The position numbers were made by a program, and so were the translations under genes. Below, piece after piece: positions 33,720-44,800 of a DNA stretch of 64,000 bases. The notes beneath the pieces are model-generated. The model was not told the DNA's origin. It searched no databases and saw only the letters and a list, made by a program, of their open reading frames with translations. The DNA is from Ciona intestinalis (Eukaryota; Chordata; Ascidiacea; Phlebobranchia; Cionidae). Where the stretch lies: the NCBI RefSeq assembly GCF_000224145.3, contig NC_020166.2:3155561-3219560 (forward strand), in the 5' to 3' direction. Positions within the stretch are counted from its first letter, which is position 1; every line of letters begins with the position of its first letter.

Positions 33720-35808
33720 TTATAACTCGTGTGAAGAAATAGCTTCAGCAGTCTCAGAGATGTCCGACTGAGTTGAAATACTTGGTTCTGTGTATTTCAG
33801 CACCAACTCCTGAAAAAAATGTAGCAAAAAAGATATATTTATACTCGAGAGCAATATTTCCCAAAAATACCCAAAAAAATAAGTAACATACATGGTAACT
33901 CGTAGGCTGGCGCGAGGTGTATGAACATTTGTGTTATAACGACTGTCGTTTTCTGGCCACGTGAGGATAAAGTAAGTTACATTCATTCATTCGCATTTAT
34001 AAGACAGTTTTAAAAATGGTTTGCAATGTATGTATGTATGTATGCTACTTGTGTTGTATATTGTATACCACTTGAAAAGTGGTGCAGGAAAACCAAATTT
34101 GGTTTAGCAGAAATCAAACCTGCCTCCGCCTCTAACCCAGAGGTTTTGGGTTCAAGGCTGGTCGCTGCTACCATGGTGGGCGTATGTGTCCTTGGGCAAG
34201 ATACTTCAAGACAATGATATAAAAATTGTATTTAACGACTGTCATTTTCGGGCCATGCGAGGATAAAGTAAGTTACATTTATTGAATATACAGTTACACA
34301 TTTTTTTCAGTTCAAACAGTGGTTTTAAAAAGGAAACAAAAAAGTTGTTTCACATAATTAACTTACCAACTGTTTAACATTGACGTCTTCTTCACAGTCG
34401 AATGTTAACGACTTTTTGACAACTTTCTTTACTTTGTATATACAGAATGTTGCACCAAATATGACGGTTACAATACTCAGAACCACAACGGCAATTACGC
34501 CAGATGTCCAAGTAAAAGACCTGAATAACAACATGTATTAAACTATTAACTAATGCATAGAGGTGAGTTTAAAACTAATTGCTCAAACTTAGCAGCAAAT
34601 ATTAAACTGCTGTCATAATTAAATGCACATTAAGATTTACAAAACAATAACTATATATAAAACCTCCAATAAGAGTCCATATTTTATCAAATACAAGCAT
34701 CTCTTAAATTAAATGACAGTGGTTATAACAGGAATTTTTTGTTTCCTACACCTCGTACCAACTTGTCGCCGCCTAAAGTCAATTTTGCTTTTTTAGTCAC
34801 CTAAAGTTTATTCGGTAGATTTTTACCGACTAACTTCTTTAATAAGTCAAGCACAAAAACTTAGTCGGCCAACTAAATGTCAAAATTCACAGACTAAATT
34901 TTAGTTGGCTGACCAAAAAATCCCGATAACCAATAGTTATTACGACCAACTAGTTTAGTCGGTAGCCAAGAAAACCACCCTTGGTATGTAACTTTATGGG
35001 AATCTGTACTTACTGCACTTTACTGATTCTTAACCAGTCGTTGTTGCCACTAAAGTCCAAAGTTTCATTCCCATAAATAGCTAAGTAGCGATCTGCAGCA
35101 TACACAGTGTTGGTGTCATGCCAGACAGCTTGGTATTCATCCTTGCAAGAGCCGGATTTGCCTAAACATTAATTTTTTCTTTTATGCATTTACTTTTCAG
35201 ATAAAATTGAAGTAAAAATAAAATTAACTAGTAGTTTTAGGGTTATGAAAGGGCTCAGAAATCTTTTTTTGCCAAGAAACCTAAAAAAGCTACATATTTT
35301 TATTTGTATTTCTGTGATAGGTATTCAATATTTTGCCCAAAAAAGATATCTCTAAATAAAACAGAGATATCTTGGTACAATTTGCCTGAAATAGGTGTAT
35401 CTACCTACCAAGCAGGTTGTCTTCAATGTAGCCACTTGGAAACAACATGTGGGTTTGCCAGAACAACCCTAAAGTGCAGTTGCTGGTAAAATTTTTGGTT
35501 TTTGATCTGGTCGTGTTACAAATAACTGGTCCACCTTCTAGAAGCACTGTGCAGTTGTAGTCTTGTTCTTTTCCAACAAAATTTTTCGGAGTTGTAAAAA
35601 AACACATTTCTACCCAAAGGGGCAGCAGGCCATTAGTATTGCGTGAGTGATCAAATGCATGTTGTAGGTAACAGTTTATTTCAGAATGGGGAATGTTACA
35701 GTAATCTTTGCCTTCTTGCAGTGAGAGCCAGGAGCATTTTTTCTCCACTGTCGTTGAATGTATTAGATGAATGGCCACAAATGTGAGCAGTATATGAGAC
35801 AGACACAT
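33720..35808 (-). CDS. Type I single-pass membrane glycoprotein, unknown family
   Basis: Exons in transcript order: 35808-35409, 35161-35014, 34520-34367, 33809-33720; phases agree, 263 residues. The start was chosen at the Met opening a signal peptide (MCLSHILLTFVAIHLI, cleavage around residue 20); an in-frame extension upstream crosses an acceptor-like CAG and is probably not coding. The Cys-rich ectodomain (first Cys in KKCSWL) carries five N-glycosylation sequons (NCT, NTT, NFT, NCT, NET). A transmembrane helix (SGVIAVVVLSIVTVIFGATF) is followed by a basic stop-transfer stretch (KVKKVVKKS) and a cytoplasmic tail of about 55 residues, ending Ser/Thr/Glu-rich. I do not recognise the ectodomain family. 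It lies 213 bases after the AIRIM-like stop codon on the same strand. Confidence 0.7.
33867..33992 (+). mobile_element. SINE tail
   Basis: AAGTAACATACATGGTAACT, GGCTGGCGCGAGGTGTATGA, TGTTATAACGACTGTCG, TTACATTCATTCATTCG. Inserted antisense to the membrane-protein gene, in its last intron. Confidence 0.85.
34125..34283 (+). mobile_element. SINE, internally deleted
   Basis: GCCTCTAACCCAGAGG, GGGTTCAAGGCTGGTCGCTG, GGCGTATGTGTCCTTGGGCA, then direct fusion to the AACGACTGTCATTTTCGGGC tail. Confidence 0.82.
34719..34763 (-). mobile_element. SINE tail fragment
   Basis: GTTATAACAGGAATTTTTTG followed by TTTCCTACACCTCGTACC, the reverse of the GGTGTATGAAACAGAACACC block. Confidence 0.5.
34764..34980. 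repeat. TTTAGTCGGC-rich dispersed repeat, copy 1
   Basis: Many inverted TTAGTCGG / CCGACTAA motifs; ends CTAGTTTAGTCGGTAGCCAA. The same ending recurs at 43552-43708. Confidence 0.7.
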
Positions 35809-36021
35809 GCCTATGCATTCTATAACATTATCATCTGTAGGAAAATGTCGGGTTTGAATAAAATACAATGTAAATAAACAGTTGAAAGGTACAATGAAAG
35901 AAAGCTATTAAAAGGTGTGTGACATTTTTTTGATAAAAAAGTTCTTCTCACATCCCAGTCCGAATGTTTTTTCTTACATTTACAGTAATGGCACTTACAG
36001 GCCACTAAATCATATGTTCAA
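35809..36021 (-). other. 213-base spacer with splice-acceptor-like site before the membrane-protein gene
   Basis: On the minus strand, CATTTTCCTACAG ends at 35835, 26 bases upstream of the chosen ATG. With so little room for a promoter, this fits a trans-splice acceptor inside an operon, or alternatively an ordinary 3' splice site of an unseen 5' UTR exon. Confidence 0.4.
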
Positions 36022-36603
36022 CTATGTATAATTTGATGTATACTCTGTTATTTCATCCATATATTTTTGTAATTTTTCATGCTTTTTCCAATGCCTTACA
36101 AAGGTATTAATGTTTTTTGAAGGATCATCTGTAACTTGTAATGGTGGCACAGAACATAGAAGTGCTTGTTTTTCAGCTACTTGAATGTTCATGTGCTGTG
36201 AAAGCTCAAAGAGCCATAACGAAACATCTGAGGGACTTGGAGAGGTAGCAGACCATTTTAAATTTTCAGGATTGGCTCCTTTAACATCCCGGCAAAATTT
36301 TTCTGCAGATTTTTGAAAGTTTCTTTGACAGGTTTTTAAAGTAATAAGTTTTTCTGTCATACAGTTTAAACATATGTCAACTTCTTGATAAAGTTTTAGG
36401 TTCAGCTTCTCTTTTACATTTGGAAACTGCATTCCTAATGGTGTATTTTCAATTTTTGATACAGAACAACATTTGAGTTGTTCCGACAGATTTTCTAATG
36501 ATGATAAGTAACCTTGGCAAGCATCACAAGTCTGTTCCCACTTTTGCACTTCAGTTTTGGCATTTTTAACAGCTTTACTTGTAGCCAATGTGAGCTTATC
36601 CAT
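36022..36603 (-). CDS. AIRIM: AIRIM/C1orf109-like protein, single exon
   Basis: 193 residues, stop at 36022. Features shared with the vertebrate C1orf109/AIRIM family as I recall it: a Trp-Gln-like start of a helix, LSSLENLSEQL (33-43), FPNVKEKL (60-67) followed by a long helix, then a SPSPSD..LWLFEL segment and a run of helices; total length close to the usual ~200. The vertebrate protein works with AFG2 (SPATA5/SPATA5L1) AAA ATPases in late 60S ribosome maturation; that role here is inferred from homology. No introns, no signal peptide, helical throughout. It sits between ACBD6 (305 bases upstream) and a membrane-protein gene (213 bases downstream) on the same strand. Confidence 0.72.
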   Translation of the reverse strand: MDKLTLATSKAVKNAKTEVQKWEQTCDACQGYLSSLENLSEQLKCCSVSKIENTPLGMQFPNVKEKLNLKLYQEVDICLNCMTEKLITLKTCQRNFQKSAEKFCRDVKGANPENLKWSATSPSPSDVSLWLFELSQHMNIQVAEKQALLCSVPPLQVTDDPSKNINTFVRHWKKHEKLQKYMDEITEYTSNYT

Positions 36604-36908
36604 GCTGTGAATTTAAAATAAAAAATTAGTCCAGCGTTTAGCATGACAAACATAAATTTAAACAACAACAATTAATGTTCGGGGAGAGTGCAACAACATA
36701 CGAAAACGAGCAAAAGTAAAGCTTGAGCAATTTTTTGCAACAAAAACCAAATACAGGTAAGTGAAGTGTAAACGGAAATTGTTCTGCAATGTGGGTTTCA
36801 AATATAAATAGTGTAAGAACATTGTAATAAAGAGGTACATGATTAAGTACCAGTTAATAAACACGATTGGCATTTGGTCCATTACTAAATGTTCAATTCT
36901 AATTGATT
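36604..36908 (-). other. 305-base spacer with acceptor-like site directly before the AIRIM ATG
   Basis: Reading the minus strand, a T/A-rich run (TTTTTTATTTTAAATTCACAG) ends at 36605, leaving one base before the ATG at 36603. A 3' splice site abutting a start codon is typical of spliced-leader genes in tunicates. No separate promoter elements are evident. Confidence 0.45.
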
Positions 36909-38554
36909 TTAATTTGTACAATTATTTTTTCTGTTTTTGAAATATTCCTCATAAAGTTCTTTAACTTTGGAAGAAGAGCAACAGTCCTGTGAAGTATCAC
37001 CATCTGCATCACTTATTGATGGATCAGCTCCTTGATGAAGAAGAAGATCAACCAAGTCCTCCCGATCGCAGGAAGAAGCTAAATAGATAAATGTAATGTA
37101 TTTATCCTTGTGTGGCAGGAAAATGACAGTTGTAATAACACAGGTGTCTATCATACACTTGTGACTGCTTATGGTTTAATAAGTATAACTAATTATCTTT
37201 TAAATGGCGTTTATAGGTTATAACAACTTATTTTTTAAAGACTACAACAAAAATATGAGTTTGTAAAAATTGATCACGGAAATGGCAATAAATGAATGTA
37301 ACTTGCTTTATCCTTGCATGGTAGAAAATAGAGTAAGTTACATTTATTCATTCAACCTTAAACCACTATAATATCACACACTCACCATAATGAAGTGGTG
37401 TTGACTTGTCCGAATCCTGGCAATTAATGTCATGGCCTTCTCGTATTAAATATTCAACAATATTTTTGTGTCCTCTATCACAAGCCCAATGAAGAAGTGT
37501 TCTGTCCTGCATGAAAATATTTATCCTCACAACTTCATTTTTTCTGCAGCACACCCTGAACCCTACAGGGTTGGTTCATACACATTGTGACAAACTTAAC
37601 CTTTGGGGATACTTTTTTACAATCTTGGTTTTGTTTGCACATAAAACAGTCTGAAGATTACAGCAGGTGCATGAGGGATTTTGTTTACAAACTTTTTTTT
37701 ATGCACGTCATAACTTGTCTCACGAGCGCCAATTAATTAAACAATAAACCCAATGGGTATCAAATTAGGTAAGATTTCCTAATGTGATTTGGTGATGTAC
37801 ATGGTTTACACTCCAATTTTTAACAATGGCACGTGCACACGCGCAAAATAACTGTCTTGAAGGTGAGATATCTTGTTAGGAACTTCCATATTCTGCTGAC
37901 ACATTAACAGTGTTATAGCTATAAATTTATAAGATAAAAGCAGATAGATTTATTGTGGGCAGGAGTTTGACTGGCATACCAATGCCATGGTATACAGATC
38001 AATTTTATTGAATCTAATGATATTAAATAAATGAATAAATAAATAAATGTTGATATTTTGAATACATAATAACTTAAACCTACGCATACCTCACTATCCT
38101 TAGGCCAAGTTAAAGGTTTGTTCTTTGAAATATTACTTAGAGATCCCTCTTTGCACCAATCAAATAAATCTTTCTCAGTGTCAATTATATCCTTTTCATC
38201 CCGACTACAATGGTTCAACGTGCTCACTGAAACACCCATGCCTGATGGTGTCAACTTTCGCCCATTTTGAGACCAATTTGGGTCCAGTTGCTTAATTTTT
38301 ATAACGTATTCTTCCATTGCCTTGTCCCGGCTTAAATTGGATAAATTGTTCCAAGCAGTCCATTTTTTCCTTGCAGCAAAACTAAGAAAACCTGGCTTAG
38401 GTGTCTGACATAGGCCTTCTGTGCACAGTTTGTATCGTCCATATAAATATAAAAGATCGGCTTCACTCGCTTTTTCTGGGTGGTTGGCAACCATGCTTTG
38501 TAGATGATTAGCAGCTGCTAAAAATTGCTCTTCTAGCACAGAATTGAAATCCAT
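36909..38554 (-). CDS. ACBD6: Acyl-CoA-binding domain protein 6 (ACBD6)
   Basis: Exons in transcript order: 38554-38090, 37506-37386, 37078-36909; phases 0 and 1 agree; 251 residues (human ACBD6 is ~280). An ACB domain spans about 5-100, with LYLYGRYK (36-42), GFLSFAARKKWTAWNNL and EEYVIKIKQL, the residues that contact the acyl-CoA head group and chain in the family. Ankyrin repeats follow from ~156: TLLHWACDRGHKNIVEYLI and the matching unit ending DLLLHQGADPSISDADG. ACBD6 binds long-chain acyl-CoA and supports protein N-myristoylation by NMT in the cytosol (family knowledge). The start was taken at the Met of MDFNSVLEEQF; an in-frame Met eight codons upstream is possible. First gene of the three-gene minus-strand row and divergent from PSMD12. 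Confidence 0.92.
37088..37163 (-). mobile_element. SINE tail fragment in ACBD6 intron
   Basis: ATTTATCCTTGTGTGGCAGG, AAATGACAGTTGTAATAACA, reverse of the tail block. It starts within 10 bases of ACBD6 exon 3 (upper end 37078). Confidence 0.6.
37285..37331 (-). mobile_element. SINE tail fragment in ACBD6 intron
   Basis: AATAAATGAATGTAACTTGC and TTTATCCTTGCATGGTAG, the reversed end of the SINE. Confidence 0.55.
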
Positions 38555-39161
38555 GTTAATCAAGCGGATCTTATACAAAATGTAGGAAACAACGCGAATT
38601 AATGAGTGAATTTAATATAAAATTGCTAAGCCGTAAGCGTTTGCACAAGCTTCACCAACAAAATAACAACGGTGTGGGAAAATACCTTAAGGGAAAATGG
38701 TAAAAGATGCAAAGGTCTGCATAAAGTGCGCATTTTTCTTCTAGGTATTCGTACATGTTGCTATGTTGTATTAAGACTCTGGTATTAAGGATAGCTTTCT
38801 TTGGTTGTATGAAAGTATATGACTGTGTACAAATCAAAGTCCTCTGGATAAACTATTTTGTCGTCTGCAATCGTCAAGCCAAGTTTAAACTAGATTTTAC
38901 TTTAACAAGCTTGACTTAATTTAACGTGAAAAATATGTCTTTTTTTAATATAATAAAACATCTGTATGCATGACCGGGCATACTTTTTAATTAAATGTTT
39001 TGTTAAGTTTAGTAATTTACGACTTGCTCGCATCCTTTTTACCCACACAATGGTGATTCCCGAAATCGTGCTGCGTCAGAATAATTCGAAAGTTTTTGAA
39101 CCGTGATTAGGTTTGTTTTTGTGCTTTATCGTACATTTGTAGATTGCCAATACAATTCAAG
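38555..39161. promoter_or_regulatory. Shared upstream region of ACBD6 (-) and PSMD12 (+)
   Basis: 607 bases separate two divergent start codons, so the space must hold both promoters. No TATA box or other element could be assigned. Before PSMD12 the sequence ends TTTGTAG...CAATTCAAG|ATG, so an acceptor-like AG abuts the start. Confidence 0.45.
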
Positions 39162-40526
39162 ATGTCCGGAGATGGAAAACTCGAAAAGATGGAAGTTGAC
39201 TACAGCGAGACTGTAGATAAGCTCATTCCAGAGTGCGAAACAATAGCAAAGGATGGGAACTTGGAGGAAGCTCTCGAAAAGTTGTACGGATTGGAAAAAC
39301 AAACAAGAGTTGCATGCGATATGGTGTCTAATGGAAAGATTATGGTATGTGCTGTGAAAATTTGTTTCGAAGCAAAAAAATGGGAAATGCTTAACGATAT
39401 CATTGTTGTGTTAACAAAGAAACGTAGTCAGCTTAAACTGGCCGTGGCAAAAATGGTACAGGAGTGTTATACTTACGTGGAAAAAACACCGGATTTGGAA
39501 ACTAAGCTTAAACTAATTGACACATTAAGAGTTGTGACTGAAGGAAAGATATATGTGGAAAATGAAAGAGCCAGATTAACCATGAAACTTGCGAAAATTA
39601 AAGAGAACCAGGGGGATATAGGGGAGGCCGCTACTATTCTGCAAGAGCTCCAAGTTGAAACATTCGGAAGCATGGAAAGGAAGGAAAAAATCGAATTTAT
39701 TCTTGAGCAAATGAGGCTGTGTCTGGCAAAAAAGGATTACATTCGCGTTCAGATTATCAGCAAAAAAATCAGCATTCGGTTTTTTGAAAATAAAGACGAA
39801 GATGTGCAGCAGTTGAAGTTGAGATATTATCAAATGATGATTGAATTGGATTTGGCTGACGGAAATTATTTGTCAACCTGCAAGCATTTTAAGGCGGTGT
39901 ATGATACACCTTTGATTGAAACTGACAAAATTAAGTGGAAGCAAGCTCTGAAGAGTGTGGTGTTGTATGTGATCTTGGCACCGCATGATAATGAGCAGTC
40001 TGATATGCTCGAGAGAGTCAGAACGGAAAAGAAATTGGAAGAAATTCCGAAATACAAAGAGCTGTTGGAGTGCTTCGTATCTCAAGAACTGATGCAGCTG
40101 GAAAAGTTCATGGCATTGTATGAGCATGAGCTTAGGGAAGGAGAGAGTGGCAGTCCATGTACAGATGTGTTCTTGCACACTGAGGATGGTCAGAAGAGGT
40201 GGAAGGACTTTGCTAATCGAGTTGTTGAGCACAACATTCGTATCATGGCCAAGTATTATACAAGGATCACTTCTAAAAGGATGTCTAACTTGCTGGATCT
40301 GTCGGTGGAAGAAGCAGAGGAATACCTGGCAAAGTTGGTGGTTAATAAGACTGTGTATGCTAAGATAGACCGACTGGCTGGTGTGGTGACTTTCACAAGA
40401 CCGAGAGATCCAAGTGATGTTTTAAATGAGTGGTCTCATTCTGTCAACAAGCTCATGGGTCTAGTGAACAAAGCTACTCATTTAATTGCGAAAGAAGAAA
40501 TGATCCACTCTTTAAAAGCAATTTGA
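39162..40526 (+). CDS. PSMD12: 26S proteasome regulatory subunit PSMD12/Rpn5
   Basis: 454 residues in one uninterrupted exon; human PSMD12 has 456. Collinear with the family over its whole length: [17 protein letters not shown] at the N-terminus, SLEKQTR-like [70 protein letters not shown], and the C-terminal PCI domain with [37 protein letters not shown] and DRLAGVVTF. The winged-helix PCI part packs in the horseshoe of the 19S lid next to the deubiquitinase PSMD14; PSMD12 is a structural lid subunit. ATG 39162 was chosen because it gives the family N-terminus. Intronless, unlike the multi-exon vertebrate gene, yet with no frameshift or stop, so presumably functional. Confidence 0.96.
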   Translation: MSGDGKLEKMEVDYSETVDKLIPECETIAKDGNLEEALEKLYGLEKQTRVACDMVSNGKIMVCAVKICFEAKKWEMLNDIIVVLTKKRSQLKLAVAKMVQECYTYVEKTPDLETKLKLIDTLRVVTEGKIYVENERARLTMKLAKIKENQGDIGEAATILQELQVETFGSMERKEKIEFILEQMRLCLAKKDYIRVQIISKKISIRFFENKDEDVQQLKLRYYQMMIELDLADGNYLSTCKHFKAVYDTPLIETDKIKWKQALKSVVLYVILAPHDNEQSDMLERVRTEKKLEEIPKYKELLECFVSQELMQLEKFMALYEHELREGESGSPCTDVFLHTEDGQKRWKDFANRVVEHNIRIMAKYYTRITSKRMSNLLDLSVEEAEEYLAKLVVNKTVYAKIDRLAGVVTFTRPRDPSDVLNEWSHSVNKLMGLVNKATHLIAKEEMIHSLKAI

Positions 40527-41391
40527 TAGACTCACTGATTGTATGTACTAGAAAATTCAAAACAAGATCACAAAAGTTCCCGCTTTTGTATTATTTGTTA
40601 TGGAGTTACGTTTTGCTGGCTTCTTTTATTTGTTTGCATTATACATAAATGGGTTGTAAAAGTGTTGTATGTTGTATTATTACGATACCCACAATACATT
40701 GAATACATGTGTAATGTTGATTTGTAATGTCACTATACATACCTTTAGACCTTTACTTAACTACATTAAATGCAATGCAAGAAGTTATGGGGCTTAATAC
40801 CATGTGTTTAAATTTCAGGTAGTAGCAGTAATGATTGGTTAAAAACATTGATTGTAGCAGTAAGAAAAAAGTACAGAAAGTTAAAACTACATGTCGTACA
40901 TGAATTATCAGATGATTTAAGGTGCTTTATATATTGTGTTTTGAATGTAGTCTATAGTAAATTGAGTGTGTCTAATATTTTTTTTAAAACTGTATAGACG
41001 AGTGACTCTTAAAATAGTGATTACAATGTTCTTAACTGTAGTCTTCTTACCAAAAGTGGTACGAAAACTTTGTATAGTCCAATAAAACAGTATGCAAATG
41101 TTCTATGTTTGGGTTTAAAAACTTAATACCTGTTTAAACGTACTGTCTGTTGACCATTTTAGACAATATGTTACTTGCACAAAGTTCTGCATTTGGTAGT
41201 AAATTTTAATGTAAATTTAGTAACAGTATTCACCGATTCACTGCTTTAAGCGTGAAAAGACAGAATGTGCAAAGCATAGTGGTGTGAATGTATACTGGTA
41301 AGAGCACCTTGACAGTTGCACAGCAGAGTCAGAGTACTTCCAATTGAAATCAAAATAGGGGACTGTTGTAATGGTTAAATGGTACTTATTA
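40527..41391 (+). terminator. 3' UTR of PSMD12
   Basis: No coding potential. AATAAA at 41081-41086 predicts a 3' UTR of about 570 bases. The rest up to the MITE at 41392 shows nothing recognisable. Confidence 0.5.
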
Positions 41392-41588
41392 TATAGTAGG
41401 GTGGGGGGAGATGGGACACCTTTTCATTCTACTTTATCGTCTCATTTGGTAGTAAACGATTAACGTTTAAAGAATTATAAAACTGTATCACCACGACTTT
41501 CATTGACCGTTGTTAATTGTTTAAAATACGATCAGGACATTAAGATATTATGTGCTAAAGGTGTCCCACCTTCCCCCACAGTACCATA
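41392..41588 (-). mobile_element. ~190-bp MITE copy
   Basis: TATAGTAGGGTGGGGGGAGA to TGTCCCACCTTCCCCCACAG. Confidence 0.85.
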
Positions 41589-41825
41589 CCATGTATCTTT
41601 GATGGCATCAGTAAAGATTTAGAAGTAGAAATTTACTTCAAACACATTGGGTGAAGTACGATCAAAATTGGGTGCATTTGAAATCATTTCTAGTGATTAA
41701 CTGCTGTAATTAGGATTGTAATGATTAGGCAGCTTGGCTGCTAAAGTGAAAAGCTTATACAAAGACAAAAAGAACAGTATTTACTATTAAACATATCAAC
41801 AAATGCATGGTGAAGGTGTTGCCAC

Positions 41826-44800
41826 CTACGTACCAAAATCTAATACAGTTCTGTTACTGGTAGAAGCCTCATTTTGATGGGGATTGTGACTTAAGTTCGT
41901 GTTTGACATCTCCACAGTAATTACACCTTGTTCAATGTCATCTTGTCTGTTTCCCCTGTGAGCTGCCTGCCGTGAAGTCCTGTCATTCATTTGTAATTCC
42001 ACAGAACCTCGGTGTTGGTGCGCACGATTTATGGCCTAAATATTAGCTAGTTTATTAAAGTAGGCTATGTATATATATATATATACGTTATGCGAGTCAC
42101 ACACATAGAAAAGTATTGCTTGGTTTTATTTTGGATACTTATAGTGGGCATGGTAGTTACCAATTTTCAATCAAATGTTTGCGACAAATTACCTTAGAAA
42201 AACAAAAAAAAACAGTACGCTAACCAATTTTTGTTTTCAAAACATTTCCATAATCATTATTTTAAGCACCCATAACAGTTTCTCAAAAATGCAACACTTA
42301 GCGGATATGTTTGTGTGTGTCTGTCATTAGGTTCATGTATAATATAACTTTGGGTAATATAAAAGTTTACTATTTAAAGCACTTCTGACATATTAACAGG
42401 ATTCAGGGATATGATTAAGGGTCATGTCTTTTTGCACACTTTTGTTTCAATTAAAAATTTAACTTGATAATAATTAAACATAAATAGATTGTTTGTCTGC
42501 TAGGTCCTAGGTGTAGCGACCATGTCTTTTTTTTTCCAACTATTTGTAAATAGTTAACATAACATAGTTCACAGTTAATGCAACATAGTTCACGATATAC
42601 AAAACACAACATACTCCGACCATGCGCTGCTTAGAATGAAAGGTCAGACGAGACGAATGAAAGACGGATGACGTTGGAAGAAGGCGCAGCGATATAGAAA
42701 TAATATAATACAATAACAGCACAATGTATTTAATTGTAAGCGTGTTTTAACAACCATTGTTTTTAAATCTTGTCTTTTAGTTTAAAGTATTTCAAAATCT
42801 TCGCTGCGGTAATCAAAGATATAAATAAAGTTGTTTATTAATAACTATAAATAAATGATAGGAATAGAAAATGGTGTTTATACAAGTGAGGTCTTAAAGG
42901 AAGCAGGTTTAATTATTAGTACGAATACCTAAATTTGAGATAGTTAAATGCCTACCTGTTGACAACATTCTTTGCACTTACAGCAGAGAATAACTGGTGC
43001 TGCAAGAATTAAAACAGGGGAGGCAACAAGGAGAAGTAAAGAAAATGCTGTGAACAAACCAACAATCTGTAATTTGTAATCACCAAGTTAGTTAGAGATA
43101 GAGATGTTGTTTACACAAAAACAACATTACACGTGTCAGTCTTTAACAAAGAGAAAAGACATGCCTTTATGGTAACACAAACAAAACAATTTTTAAAAAA
43201 AGTTAACAACCTGTTTAAAAACAATTCTAACCTAATGTCTCCACTACTAGACAGTAATGCGAAGAAAATAATTTAAAACTGCCAATTTTAAACTAATATT
43301 TTAAATTTTATTACCTATAATTTAACATCCTGTTTAAAAAAAAACAATTCTAACATAATGTCTCATTACTCAACAGTAATGCGACCAAAACAATTTAAAA
43401 GTACCAAATTCATTTTATTACTTAAAATTTAACAAACCGTTTAAAAAACAATTCTGACTTTAAAAACCTGGGAATAGCAGATACATCAGAGATGGTATTC
43501 TCTGCTACAGACTAAACACGTCAGTTGCTATTACTATTGGTTACCATGTTTTTTTTTAGTCGGCCAACTAAAATTTAGTCGTGTTTTCTGTGCATTGGTT
43601 ATTACAGAAAGTCAAAATCTACCGACTAAAATATATTCGGGTTACCTAAACAGCAAAACCGGATTTAGGCCGTGACTAGTTTAGTCGGTAGCCGAGAATG
43701 CCATCCCAGGTTTATTAGTGCAAAACTACAAACCCCAATTCTGTGTTGAAACACTTGTGCTCTGCTATGTCCAAGCATGTTCCTACATGGTCCTTTGTCA
43801 TAGTGTCGTAGCATAAAGTCATTCTGGTAAAAATAAATATTGTACTGGTATGTGAACATTTTATACCATGACGTCCTGGTTTAAGTTGTTATTTATAATA
43901 GAAATATTAGACAATAAGGAATCTTTTATATATATAGCATTTTTATTATTTCGTATCATATAGTATCAGTAGGGTGGGGGGAAGACGGGACACCTTTAGC
44001 ACATAACATTCAAATATCCTGATCGTGTTTTAAACAAATAAAAACGGTCTATGGGTCGTGAGGATGTGGTTTTATAATTCTTTGGATGTTCTTTGTTTAC
44101 CATTAAATGGGACAAGGAAATGGTATGAAAAGGTGTCCCATCTTTTACCACCCTACTATATTACACAGCTACAACTACTCTGTTTTAATTTGTTTTTATT
44201 ATTATTTATTAAAGTGAAATTTAATTAGAATACAGAACTAAAGTTGGAATGGAACTATACTTATGAAGATGTGTCCCCATAAAAAAGCTTGTGACCCATT
44301 GTTAAAAATCACTGTCATTGTTAAATATCCGTTTGTCTTGAATCATGTTGCATAAAAATATACAGTGAGGATAAGTAACCTGTTTACCACTTATTGGTGA
44401 CCTTGTATGAAACATTGCGTGGCATACAACAGACAACACCTTATCTAATATTTAGGGTTAGGCTTGTACTTAGCTTATTTTCGGAAAATACATTAATAAT
44501 TTACTAGAACAATTCAGTTTCGGGGGTAATGCTAGTTACATATTAACCAGTAGTTCTAGCTGTTTTTTTATTTATTATTTTACAAACCACTTGTTTACTG
44601 TTGTAAGCGTTACATAGCACTAAGACAAGCACATTCTTATCAAAAATAAATAAAAAAAATGTGATGCCCATATGTAGTACTTCAGTAGCAGTGAATTTAA
44701 TTTTGTTTTTAAATAAAAACTTTTATTTGAATGCCACAAATCTCTGTGGTTGACAGTAACCACCACAGTTAACCAAAGGTTACATAACTGGCATACCAGG

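Noticed and set aside
43734..43823. Reading RNF144 exon 9 on into [10 protein letters not shown]
   Set aside because: The donor GTTTGT after ATTGGG restores the conserved [16 protein letters not shown] continuation in the next exon.
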